DNA of 15,891 nt from an uncultured Eubacteriales bacterium (GTDB taxonomy: Bacteria > Bacillota > Clostridia > Oscillospirales > CAG-272), in assembly GCA_900542425.1 (NCBI GenBank), contig UQNQ01000032.1, positions 1 through 15,891 of the forward strand, in the 5' to 3' direction. Of the stretch, positions 7,834-15,421 are shown one piece after another. The notes beneath the pieces are model-generated. The model searched no databases, was not told where the DNA came from, and saw only the letters and a list, made by a program, of their open reading frames with translations. The first letter of the stretch is position 1; each line of letters opens with the position of its first letter. The position numbers were made by a program, and so were the translations under genes.

Positions 7834-9312
7834 ATGAAACTTCAAGTCAGCGGAAATATCAACGAATATTATGTTCAAACACTTTGTATGCTGTTTTTTC
7901 CGGGATCTAAATTTTCAAAATCGGAAACGGAAGACCCGAATATGCCATGTGCAAATGTTCATGTTTCAAGCACCGATGAAAATATTATCGCTACCGTTAC
8001 GCTCACATATGGAGATAAAACCGTAACAAAAACGCATGCTGAGCCGTACCGACAAACAGAAAAGGTCTCATTAGAGCGAATTGCCTGTGGAAAAGCATTT
8101 TTAGAAGCCGGAAAAGTTTTAACCGGAATAACACCATCTTGGGGAATTTTAACCGGAGTTCGTCCGGCAAAACTTGCAATAGACGGACTGATGAAAGGAA
8201 AAAATAAGACAGAGGTACGAAATTTTCTGACGAAAGAATATCTTGTTAATCCCAAAAAGGCAGCGCTTGTCACCGATATTGCCTCAACGGAAAAGAAACT
8301 TCTGTCCCACGTGAAAGAACGTACGTGCAGTATCTATATATCCATTCCGTTTTGCCCATCCAGATGCAGCTATTGTTCGTTTGTCTCTTTCACCTCGGCT
8401 AAACTTTTGGGTCTTCTGGATTCTTATCTTGAACGTTTATGCCATGACTTTGAAGAAACAGTCAATATCATAAAAAATCTTGGACTTACCGTTTCAACTG
8501 TATATATCGGGGGTGGGACTCCGACAACTCTGAATCCGGCGCAGCTTAAAATCCTGCTGGATACGGTAACATCCCATCTTGATCCTTCTGCACTTGAAGA
8601 ATTTACATTGGAAGCAGGCAGACCGGATACCATCAATGAAGAAAAACTGCATATTATCAAAGCTTACGGTGTTAACAGGATCAGTATCAATACACAAACT
8701 TTAAATGACGATGTTCTGGAGCTGGTTGGAAGAAAACACACTGCGGCAGATTTCTATCGCGCATTTGAAATGGCAAGAAAAGAGGACATCCAACATATCA
8801 ATACAGATTTGATCGCAGGACTTCCCGGAGAGGGCTTTGGAAGCTTTTCCGAGACAATTGATGCCATGATTCGGCTTCATCCGGATAATTTGACTTTCCA
8901 CACACTTTGTATCAAAAATGCCGCAGATTTTGCTCATAATAAAAATAAACTTTACATGAATACTTTCAGTGAAACTTCAAAGTGTGTCGACTATTCACAA
9001 CTAAGCGCAAAAAATGCCGGATACATACCGTATTATATATACCGGCAGAAAAATACGGTGGATAATTTAGAAAATGTGGGCTTTGCGGTTCCCGGAACGG
9101 AAGGGCTTTACAACATCTATATGATGGAGGAAATTCACAGTATTTTTGCCGTGGGCGCAGGAGCGGTATCTAAAATGGTTTCGCATAGTGGAGATAAAAT
9201 TGAACGTATCTTTGAATATAAATATCCCTATGAATATCTTGCCGATACGGATGGTACACGAAATCGAGAAAAGCTCAAAAAAATAGAAGAGTTTTATCGA
9301 AATATCTGGTAA
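7834..9312 (+). CDS. hemZ: HemZ-type radical SAM protein (coproporphyrinogen dehydrogenase family)
   Basis: This is a radical S-adenosylmethionine enzyme of the HemN/HemW/HemZ family, 492 residues. The N-terminal 165 residues form a family-specific domain that ends in GILTGVRPAKL (104-114), a signature of HemZ. The iron-sulfur binding motif is C174-PSR-C178-SY-C181, followed by the glycine-rich SAM contact YIGGGTPTTL at about 219-228. HemN has a fourth cysteine right after the triad (CGC); here it reads CSF, as in HemW-type proteins. The family name implies anaerobic conversion of coproporphyrinogen III, but no other haem gene is in the window, so the substrate is uncertain. The ribosome binding site is weak (AAGGAA about 12 bases before the ATG) and expression may rely on coupling to dtd. 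Confidence 0.88.
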   Translation: MKLQVSGNINEYYVQTLCMLFFPGSKFSKSETEDPNMPCANVHVSSTDENIIATVTLTYGDKTVTKTHAEPYRQTEKVSLERIACGKAFLEAGKVLTGITPSWGILTGVRPAKLAIDGLMKGKNKTEVRNFLTKEYLVNPKKAALVTDIASTEKKLLSHVKERTCSIYISIPFCPSRCSYCSFVSFTSAKLLGLLDSYLERLCHDFEETVNIIKNLGLTVSTVYIGGGTPTTLNPAQLKILLDTVTSHLDPSALEEFTLEAGRPDTINEEKLHIIKAYGVNRISINTQTLNDDVLELVGRKHTAADFYRAFEMARKEDIQHINTDLIAGLPGEGFGSFSETIDAMIRLHPDNLTFHTLCIKNAADFAHNKNKLYMNTFSETSKCVDYSQLSAKNAGYIPYYIYRQKNTVDNLENVGFAVPGTEGLYNIYMMEEIHSIFAVGAGAVSKMVSHSGDKIERIFEYKYPYEYLADTDGTRNREKLKKIEEFYRNIW

Positions 9313-9322
9313 GGAGAATATC

Positions 9323-10240
9323 ATGTTTGTATACGACACCGTTTTTCAAAATGACGATGAAATCTACGCTTTTGTATACGAGGCGGAAGAAAAATATAAA
9401 AAACAAATTATAAAAATTGCGGACAGTATCCGGCATCATTCCGGAATCCAGTTTCTGACGCTTGCCGGTCCGACTTGTTCCGGAAAAACTACGACTTCCT
9501 ATATTTTGGAGAATGAACTTGCCAAAGCGGGAATCACGGTAAAAATTATTTCTATCGACGATTTCTACAGAGACCGAGATGATATATCGGACGATGAAAA
9601 ACCGGATTATGAATCTATTTCCGCTATTGATTTTGATATTTTCTCCGATTGTGTCAGTAAAATACGGAACGGAGAAACCGCATATCTTCCGAAGTTTGAT
9701 TTTAAGCTTGGACATCGAACGGCATTTGAACCGCATACGCCTGTCTCTCAGGAGATAGTGATTTTTGAAGGAATTCAAGCAATTTATCCGGAAATTACAG
9801 CAACGCTTCCTAAAAAATCCTCTAAATCTATTTATATCAGTGTAGATGATGATGTGTGCGCTTACGGAACTTTTTTTGATAAGAGGGAAGTGCGCTTTTT
9901 AAGACGTCTTGTGAGGGATTATTTATTTCGAAATGCGGGTCCGGAGCGGACGTTGGAGTTATGGAAAGGGGTGGTTGCCAATGAAGACAAAAATATCATC
10001 CCATACGGTCATAAAGCGGATTATATCATCAATTCTTTTTTGCAGTATGAACTTGGCGTAATAAAACCGTTTGCGTTGAAAACCATTCAGTATCATTCCG
10101 ATAAGCCGTGCGAAATGGATTTATATCAAAAATTGTGTGAGAAATTTAAAAATATTCCGGAAATTCCGGAATATTTTGTACCCGCAGATTCTGTATTTAG
10201 AGAATTTATCGGAAAATCAAGGACGATCGAAAAACAGTAG
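9323..10240 (+). CDS. Uridine-kinase-like nucleoside kinase (PRK/URK family)
   Basis: This 305-residue P-loop kinase probably phosphorylates a nucleoside, with uridine or cytidine the family's usual substrates. The Walker A motif is GPTCSGKTT at 49-57. SIDDFYRDR at 77-85 carries the acidic residues expected after the second strand, and PKFDFKLGHR followed by IVIFEGIQAI matches the substrate-site and lid regions. Many clostridial relatives are about 550 residues long, with N-terminal TGS and threonyl-tRNA-synthetase-like domains; this one has only about 45 residues before the P-loop, so it is a kinase-only form. AAGGAG overlaps the hemZ stop, 6 bases before the ATG. The deaminase downstream fits nucleoside salvage. 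The substrate cannot be fixed from sequence. Confidence 0.82.
   Translation: MFVYDTVFQNDDEIYAFVYEAEEKYKKQIIKIADSIRHHSGIQFLTLAGPTCSGKTTTSYILENELAKAGITVKIISIDDFYRDRDDISDDEKPDYESISAIDFDIFSDCVSKIRNGETAYLPKFDFKLGHRTAFEPHTPVSQEIVIFEGIQAIYPEITATLPKKSSKSIYISVDDDVCAYGTFFDKREVRFLRRLVRDYLFRNAGPERTLELWKGVVANEDKNIIPYGHKADYIINSFLQYELGVIKPFALKTIQYHSDKPCEMDLYQKLCEKFKNIPEIPEYFVPADSVFREFIGKSRTIEKQ
10149..10177 (+). repeat. Perfect 12-base-pair inverted repeat inside the kinase gene
   Basis: AAAATATTCCGG (10149-10160) and CCGGAATATTTT (10166-10177) are exact reverse complements around the 5-base loop AAATT. The element lies 63 bases before the end of the kinase gene and encodes part of the IPEIPEY repeat. It could form a hairpin in mRNA, but the repeated Ile-Pro-Glu codons also explain part of the symmetry. 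Confidence 0.6.
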
Positions 10241-10251
10241 GGGAGTTTATC

Positions 10252-11541
10252 ATGAAAACGCTGTTTTCTCAAATTACAATATTATATGAAGATGGAAGAA
10301 CAGAATCGGACATGTATCTTTCGGTCAAAAACGGTATCATTGCATATATCGGGAAAGAAAAGCCGGTAGATACATTTGACCGTGTTATAAACGGATGCGG
10401 AAAGCTTCTGTGTCCAGGATTTTATAATTGCCATACTCATATTCCTATGACGCTGTTCCGTGGATATGCTGAAAATTTGCCGCTTTCCCGTTGGCTTCAT
10501 GAAAAAATTTTTCCGGCAGAAGATAAATTATATCCGGAAGCCGTTCGCGCTGCTTCTATGCTTGCCATTGCCGAAATGCTTCAAAATGGAACCGTTTCCT
10601 TTTCCGACATGTATTTTTTCTGTGATGAAATTGCGGAATCGGCTATTGAAACCGGTATCAAAGCCAATATATCTCGTTCGACAGTTGCTTTTGATACGGA
10701 AATAAAGCCGGAACAGGATGAACGTTTCCATGAATCTGTAGCTCTTTTTGAACGTTATCATAATTGTGCCAATGGTAGAATAAAAATAGATATGTCGATA
10801 CATGCGGAATATTCAACGGTTGCCAAAAGCTGCCGCTATATTTCGGATTTTGCTTTGCAAAAAGGCCTCGGCATTCAGCTTCATCTATCCGAAACCTCTC
10901 ATGAGCATCAGGAATGTATACGGAAATATGGAATGACCCCGACGGAATTTTTTGAAGAAAACGGAGTATTCCGTGTTCCTGTAACGGCAGCTCATTGTGT
11001 TCACGTTACAGATTCTGATATTTCTATTTTAAAACGAAATAAGGCAACGGTTGTTCACAATCCTGCCAGTAATCTGAAGCTTGGTTCCGGTGTAATGAGA
11101 CTGGCTGAACTTTTGGATGCCGGCGTTAACGTGACACTGGGAACAGATGGAGCAGCCTCTAACAATACATTGGATATTCTCAAAGAAGCGTATCTTGCTT
11201 CTATTTTGCAAAAAGGAATATCCGGTGATACAGAAAAATTAAAATCCTCTATGTTTATTGAGATGCTGACAAAAAATGGTGCATATGCGCAGGGAAGAGT
11301 GAATTGCGGAAAAATCGCGGAAGGATATTGCGCTGACCTGGTTATGTTGGATTTTGAAAAAATCTATATTCTGCCAGTTTATAATCCCGCCGATTCTTTT
11401 TTATATAGCGCCGATGCCGCAAGTGTGATATTAACAATGGTTGACGGGAAAATCCTTTATGAAAATGGAGAATTTCAATCAATTGATATAGAAAAAGTAA
11501 AATATCAATTTATGGAAGTTGTTCGCACATACTTTAATTAA
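10252..11541 (+). CDS. mtaD: MtaD-like amidohydrolase (methylthioadenosine/SAH/adenosine deaminase)
   Basis: This cytoplasmic metal-dependent hydrolase of the COG0402 group probably deaminates 5'-methylthioadenosine, S-adenosylhomocysteine or adenosine to the inosine form. The 429-residue length is typical. Metal-binding residues are visible as HTH at 61-63 and H211 and D299 (GTDGAASNN, 297-305). E214 in HLSET and H248 in AAHCVH complete the active site. The run MTLFRGYAENLPLSRWLHEK (66-85) is characteristic of the MtaD branch, as is NPASNLKLGSG at 270-280. GGGGAG lies about 6 bases before the ATG. With the nucleoside kinase directly upstream it suggests a purine or SAM-byproduct salvage pair. 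The exact substrate preference is not decidable here. Confidence 0.88.
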   Translation: MKTLFSQITILYEDGRTESDMYLSVKNGIIAYIGKEKPVDTFDRVINGCGKLLCPGFYNCHTHIPMTLFRGYAENLPLSRWLHEKIFPAEDKLYPEAVRAASMLAIAEMLQNGTVSFSDMYFFCDEIAESAIETGIKANISRSTVAFDTEIKPEQDERFHESVALFERYHNCANGRIKIDMSIHAEYSTVAKSCRYISDFALQKGLGIQLHLSETSHEHQECIRKYGMTPTEFFEENGVFRVPVTAAHCVHVTDSDISILKRNKATVVHNPASNLKLGSGVMRLAELLDAGVNVTLGTDGAASNNTLDILKEAYLASILQKGISGDTEKLKSSMFIEMLTKNGAYAQGRVNCGKIAEGYCADLVMLDFEKIYILPVYNPADSFLYSADAASVILTMVDGKILYENGEFQSIDIEKVKYQFMEVVRTYFN

Positions 11542-11565
11542 AAATTTTTAAGATAAGCAGGTATC

Positions 11566-13221
11566 ATGGTGGAAACAAAAAAATCAGCAGGTCCGCGGAT
11601 TATATCCGGTGTCATCGTTCTGATGATATCGAATATCGTTGTGAAACTGCTTGGATTGCTATGTAAAATCCCGTTACATGGTCTGATGGGAGACCAAGGG
11701 ATGGGCTATTTCAATATAGCCTATAACATATTTACAACTTTATATATGGTGTCTACGGCAGGACTTCCGACGGCTGTTACCATTATGATTTCAGATACAC
11801 CGAATAATACTGCCCGAAAAAAACAAGTAGAGAGGATTTTTCGGGTTGCATTAGGGGTATTCTTTGTTCTCGGCATTTTGGGTACTTCCGTTATGCTGTT
11901 TTTTGCAAAGCCTCTTGCTGCCATGATGGGAAGTGATGCTTCCTATTTGTGTATTATGGCAATTGCTCCGACGCTGTTTTTTATCTGCATGTCAAGCGCA
12001 ATACGAGGATATTTCCAAGGACATCAGAATATGGTACCAACAGCGGTAAGTGAAATTACGGAAGCAATCGGTAAATTTGCCATTGGTATTGTGCTTGCAC
12101 AATATGCGGTATCTCGAGGGGAAAGCATCGAACGAGTGGCAGCGTATGCCATCGCCGGAATTACAATCGGCGTTGCAGTAGGAATGACATTTCTTATTGT
12201 CTCAAAGTTTTTATATCATGCCGATAAGAACGCAGTATACGATATCAAAAGTGGAAATGTCAGCCCCCGTTCTGATATTTTAAAACAGCTGATTAAAATT
12301 GCACTTCCGATTACTGTAAGTGCTGTTGCACTTAATTTAACGGGTATTATTGATACATTTACCATTATCAATTGCATGAAGCTTTATACAACCGAAACAC
12401 TGGCGGAGCAAGCTTACGGCAATTATAGTACGCTTGCCGTTACGATGTCTCATCTGCCGTCTGCTTTTATCACGCCAATTGCTTCTGCGTTAACTCCGGC
12501 ATTAACTGCAGCACTTCTTGCAGTGAAAACAGCAAGAAGTACAGACGAGAAGCAGGAAAAACAGATAAAATCTTATAAAGTCATGCAGTCATGCTTAAAA
12601 TTTGCAGCAATTATCTCTATTCCATGTGCAGTCGGAATGTCTATTTTAGCCAAACCCATTCTCAGTCTTTTATTCAAAAACGGGGAATCTGTTGAATCTG
12701 CCGCTCCATTATTATCCATCTTGTCTATAGCAGTATTTTTTACGGCGATGCTAACCATTACGACATCTATTCTTCAGGCACATAAGCTGCAGCAAAAACC
12801 AATTATTTCCATGTGCGGCGGAATTATTGTCAAAATTATCTTGAATATTCTATTGATTCGAAACCCATCCATTGGTATTTACGGCGCACCAATCGGTACG
12901 CTGGTCAGCTATTTTGTGATGGCTGCTATCAATTTTTATTTTGTGATCAAATATGTCGGTATTCATATCAGCATGATTAAAAGCTTTGGTAAACCACTTT
13001 TGGCATCCATTATGGCATCTGTATTTACCGTATTGATTTATTTTTTCATCGCTTCCATGGGACATCCGAATGTGGGTACCATTATCGCAATTATTTTAAC
13101 AGCAGTTATTTATTTTATTTTCCTGTTTCTTTTGCGTGCGTTTACAAAAGCCGATATATTGTTACTTCCAAAAGGAGATTCTATTTATCGGCTCTTAAAG
13201 AATTTAAGATTGATGAAATAA
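11566..13221 (+). CDS. Polytopic MOP-superfamily flippase (SpoVB/MurJ-like)
   Basis: This is an integral membrane protein of 551 residues with about 14 hydrophobic segments spread along its length, as in the polysaccharide and lipid II flippases (COG2244, MOP superfamily). The N-terminal segment YFNIAYNIFTTLYMVSTAGL is typical of the SpoVB/YtgP/MurJ-like branch of Firmicutes, as is IRGYFQGHQNMVPTAVSE around residues 146-163. The likely role is flipping a lipid-linked wall precursor or other glycolipid across the membrane. No spore genes or glycosyltransferases are near, so spoVB is not assigned. The start is ATG 11566 with a weak AGCAGG 5 bases upstream; GTG directly after it is an alternative. 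The 24-base gap before it contains the 14-base AT palindrome TTAAAAATTTTTAA. This is the last gene of the + strand run. Confidence 0.88.
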   Translation: MVETKKSAGPRIISGVIVLMISNIVVKLLGLLCKIPLHGLMGDQGMGYFNIAYNIFTTLYMVSTAGLPTAVTIMISDTPNNTARKKQVERIFRVALGVFFVLGILGTSVMLFFAKPLAAMMGSDASYLCIMAIAPTLFFICMSSAIRGYFQGHQNMVPTAVSEITEAIGKFAIGIVLAQYAVSRGESIERVAAYAIAGITIGVAVGMTFLIVSKFLYHADKNAVYDIKSGNVSPRSDILKQLIKIALPITVSAVALNLTGIIDTFTIINCMKLYTTETLAEQAYGNYSTLAVTMSHLPSAFITPIASALTPALTAALLAVKTARSTDEKQEKQIKSYKVMQSCLKFAAIISIPCAVGMSILAKPILSLLFKNGESVESAAPLLSILSIAVFFTAMLTITTSILQAHKLQQKPIISMCGGIIVKIILNILLIRNPSIGIYGAPIGTLVSYFVMAAINFYFVIKYVGIHISMIKSFGKPLLASIMASVFTVLIYFFIASMGHPNVGTIIAIILTAVIYFIFLFLLRAFTKADILLLPKGDSIYRLLKNLRLMK

Positions 13222-13227
13222 AATCGG

Positions 13228-13293
13228 CGTAGAATCAAATAGAAAAAGCCGAAACGTATCTAACTTCATTTTTATTGATTCTATTCGTTCTCA
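13228..13293 (+). repeat. 66-base direct repeat, copy 1
   Basis: This copy starts 7 bases after the flippase stop and matches 13475-13540 at 62 of 66 positions. The differences are at 13273 and 13286-13288. Within it, TAGAATCAAATA (13230-13241) and TATTGATTCTA (13273-13283) are inverted with a one-base bulge, and the pairing can extend inward to a stem of about 15 pairs with two bulges. The loop carries GCCGAAACGTATCTAACTTC. Confidence 0.9.
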
Positions 13294-13296
13294 GGT

Positions 13297-13336
13297 ATCA
13301 TAAAAGCCGGTCTCTTATATGACCGGCTTTTATGAT
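13297..13336. terminator. Bidirectional rho-independent terminator between convergent genes
   Basis: ATCATAAAAGCCGGTC (13297-13312) pairs perfectly over 16 bases with GACCGGCTTTTATGAT (13321-13336) around an 8-base loop. The core is a GC-rich AGCCGGTC stem with A4 on the left and T4 on the right, so it can work on both strands. It would end the long + strand operon and also stop transcription of the lyase gene coming from the right. Confidence 0.85.
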
Positions 13337-13343
13337 TATTCCC

Positions 13344-13377
13344 TGAATTATATAAAATATCAATTTTGTATAATTCA
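13344..13377. repeat. AT-rich 15-base-pair hairpin
   Basis: TGAATTATATAAAAT (13344-13358) pairs with ATTTTGTATAATTCA (13363-13377) around the loop ATCA, with one T-G wobble. It follows the terminator by 7 bases. Its function is unknown. The low GC content makes it weaker than the neighbouring hairpins, but the pairing is nearly perfect. Confidence 0.75.
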
Positions 13378-13403
13378 AATCATCTCTATTTCTATGGTTG
13401 AAA

Positions 13404-13457
13404 GCGCCTCTTGCTTATCTTCCCCAACATTATAATTGTTCCGATAGCAAGAGGTGC
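13404..13457. repeat. Long hairpin with a 23-base loop
   Basis: GCGCCTCTTGCTTATC (13404-13419) pairs with GATAGCAAGAGGTGC (13443-13457). The stem has 15 pairs, with one G-U wobble and one bulged T at 13415. The loop contains a further short AACA/TGTT pairing. No strong T-run follows on either strand, so it is less likely a terminator than a structured RNA or DNA element. Confidence 0.75.
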
Positions 13458-13474
13458 TGGTTATTTTGGTTTGT

Positions 13475-13540
13475 CGTAGAATCAAATAGAAAAAGCCGAA
13501 ACGTATCTAACTTCATTTTCATTGATTCTATTTACTCTCA
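13475..13540 (+). repeat. 66-base direct repeat, copy 2
   Basis: This second copy lies 247 bases downstream in the same orientation. Its last three bases are the stop codon (TGA, - strand) of the lyase gene. The inverted ends are kept, with C instead of T at 13520. The two copies frame a 181-base core that contains three hairpins and no gene. Confidence 0.9.
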
Positions 13541-15367
13541 TTGAATGGTTAATATAAATTTTTTCCGCACTACGGATTCTGCTTTCATACATAGCCGATA
13601 TAGATATTTTCGTTTCCATCCGTTCGAAATTTGCTCGTCTGTAATTTCGATGGTATCAAGCTCTACGGTAAGTTCTCTATTGTATTCAATTATCCTTCCG
13701 TTTTCAAATCGAATCATTCCTTTTCCGGACAGTGATGGTTTATCTGCCAATATCAGGTGAAATATAACCTCTGCTGGACTTTCTAAAGTAATCGAATCAG
13801 AAATACGCACGGCGCCTTCGTCTGTCAATTCTCCTGTGCGAATATAAGAACGGATACCGGCATCTTGAGGATATGCTTTTACCAAATTCATAGATAGTTT
13901 ATTTTTTTCGGGATAATATCTTACATACGTCGCACGGTATTTGGCGCCCTCATGCTGATCATAACCGCCAATTGATGGTAAATTATGGTATTTCGACTGC
14001 ATGGTCCAGATTTTATATCGATTTTCATTAAAAGTATCCGCCGTATATGTACCGACACCGACATCAATAATAAAAGGATTCCCATCTGAATATATGATGA
14101 AATTTCCGATGTCGTTATGGTTGTGGCTTTCCGCGTTATAACCGCCTTTCATGGCAAAAAATAAGCCTTTTCCGGAATTCTCTTTGTTTCGGGCGGTCAT
14201 CACACAGATTCCATTTAACCAAATCTTTTTCGGAGGATGATATGAACTCGACGCTAATGGGATAATCGGTTCACATAAGCTTTTGATTTCTCTTGCAAGG
14301 TTATATTGAATTTCCGATGGCTGTTCAGAACTTTGATGTGCTATCCCGAAATTTTCAAGATATTCGGAGTGGATTCTTCTTCCAAATCGAACAATAAAAT
14401 CATATTTTAAATCGTTTTCAGCCGGACAATCGGCAAAATTGACATAATAACGATTATGAATATGAACTTTTGCAATATATTCACCTAAATTTTTGACAAA
14501 AGGATGGTCAAATAAATCAAGTGCTCCGCCCGTCATATCGTAAAGCAATTCCAAACAGTCAAAATAACAAGCGCCAGCCTTGTTCCAATAACTCGGTCCC
14601 TCGTCACAGCCTCCATCATCGTGATAGCCGCTTGTAAAGTGATTGAGAATGTCAAGAGTCCTCAGAACAATTTGTTTTCTAGTGTCGGTGTCTTTCTCAC
14701 AAAGCGCACAAACCGTTAAAACATTGGAAGCTATCCATGGGCACCAATTATTCACTTTTCGTCTGTGATATCCCATCCACCACTGTTCCTTATGATTCAG
14801 ATAAGGATGAAGGATTCGCCGCTTTAATTCATATAAAATCCGGTCTCGGATCAATGGAGTCACCGGATCCAGAATATCTGCTCCCAAATAAAAAACAAAA
14901 GCAAGCAGCGCACCTGTTTCCGCTGCAAATAAATCGATAAAATCAATCTTTTCCTTATAGGCATATGTCAACGGACAATCCAGTTCCGGTAAGGAACGAT
15001 TATGTGCAGGAACAACCCATGTACTTTCCTCAAGGATCAGCCATATACCATCAATTAATTTGTCTAAAAATCTACCCTTGCGTTCGATATATTCTCCGAG
15101 AAGAAAATACAGAACCATTTTTCTGCGTTTAAAATATAACTGCTGATATACAGAGCGATTCCCTGTTCGTGTAAATTGCATATAGACGCTTGCCGGAAGC
15201 AGTTCATATTCCATTGCAGAATATTTTTCTGCGATGGATAAAAGCGAATGATGTGTCTCTTTTCGGATATGAAATCCTCCAATATCAGAAAAAAGCTGAA
15301 AATCATCATATGGGAGAATATGTTCTGCTGCGCATTGATGAGCAGATTGATCAAATAACGTGGCCAT
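13538..15367 (-). CDS. Heparinase II/III-family protein, cytoplasmic polysaccharide-lyase candidate
   Basis: This 609-residue protein has the architecture of heparinase II/III lyases, which cleave uronic-acid polysaccharides by beta-elimination: an alpha-helical toroid in the first 370 residues and then a beta-sandwich. Recognisable motifs are NNWCPWIASN at 206-215, DGGCDEGPSYW at 251-261 with the probable catalytic tyrosine Y260, KGGYNAESHNHNDIGNF at 407-423 with conserved histidines, and YHNLPSIGG at 460-468. There is no signal peptide or membrane anchor, so it should act inside the cell on imported oligosaccharides. No transporter, sugar-acid pathway or regulator is adjacent, so the substrate is unknown. 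GGAG lies 10 bases before the ATG, and only 22 bases separate that ATG from the hairpin of a terminator upstream. It runs convergent to the operon. Confidence 0.88.
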   Translation of the reverse strand: MATLFDQSAHQCAAEHILPYDDFQLFSDIGGFHIRKETHHSLLSIAEKYSAMEYELLPASVYMQFTRTGNRSVYQQLYFKRRKMVLYFLLGEYIERKGRFLDKLIDGIWLILEESTWVVPAHNRSLPELDCPLTYAYKEKIDFIDLFAAETGALLAFVFYLGADILDPVTPLIRDRILYELKRRILHPYLNHKEQWWMGYHRRKVNNWCPWIASNVLTVCALCEKDTDTRKQIVLRTLDILNHFTSGYHDDGGCDEGPSYWNKAGACYFDCLELLYDMTGGALDLFDHPFVKNLGEYIAKVHIHNRYYVNFADCPAENDLKYDFIVRFGRRIHSEYLENFGIAHQSSEQPSEIQYNLAREIKSLCEPIIPLASSSYHPPKKIWLNGICVMTARNKENSGKGLFFAMKGGYNAESHNHNDIGNFIIYSDGNPFIIDVGVGTYTADTFNENRYKIWTMQSKYHNLPSIGGYDQHEGAKYRATYVRYYPEKNKLSMNLVKAYPQDAGIRSYIRTGELTDEGAVRISDSITLESPAEVIFHLILADKPSLSGKGMIRFENGRIIEYNRELTVELDTIEITDEQISNGWKRKYLYRLCMKAESVVRKKFILTIQ

Positions 15368-15389
15368 CTTTTTTAAGCTCCTTTTTATT

Positions 15390-15421
15390 AAAAAATCAGA
15401 CGGTTTTCCGTCTGATTTTTT
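15390..15421 (-). terminator. Rho-independent terminator after the 98-residue gene
   Basis: The + strand arms AAAAAATCAGACGG (15390-15403) and CCGTCTGATTTTTT (15408-15421) are perfectly complementary over 14 pairs around a TTTT loop. Read on the - strand the stem is followed by a T-rich stretch. The element overlaps the stop codon of the 98-residue gene and ends 8 bases before the ribosome binding site of the lyase gene, so it must limit transcription of that gene unless it is read through. Confidence 0.88.

Noticed and set aside
11538..11551. 14-base palindrome TTAAAAATTTTTAA between mtaD and the flippase gene as terminator or operator
   Set aside because: It has no GC in the stem and no loop, so it is too weak for a terminator, and AT palindromes of this length occur by chance in such DNA.
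13222..13537. Retron-type msr/msd locus, suggested by the stacked hairpins
   Set aside because: No reverse transcriptase or effector gene is present within the window on either side.
13228..13540. CRISPR array or integron attC-like cassette array
   Set aside because: There are only two 66-base copies 247 bases apart, with no further spacers, no cas genes and no integrase. The structure is better described as a repeat pair framing hairpins.
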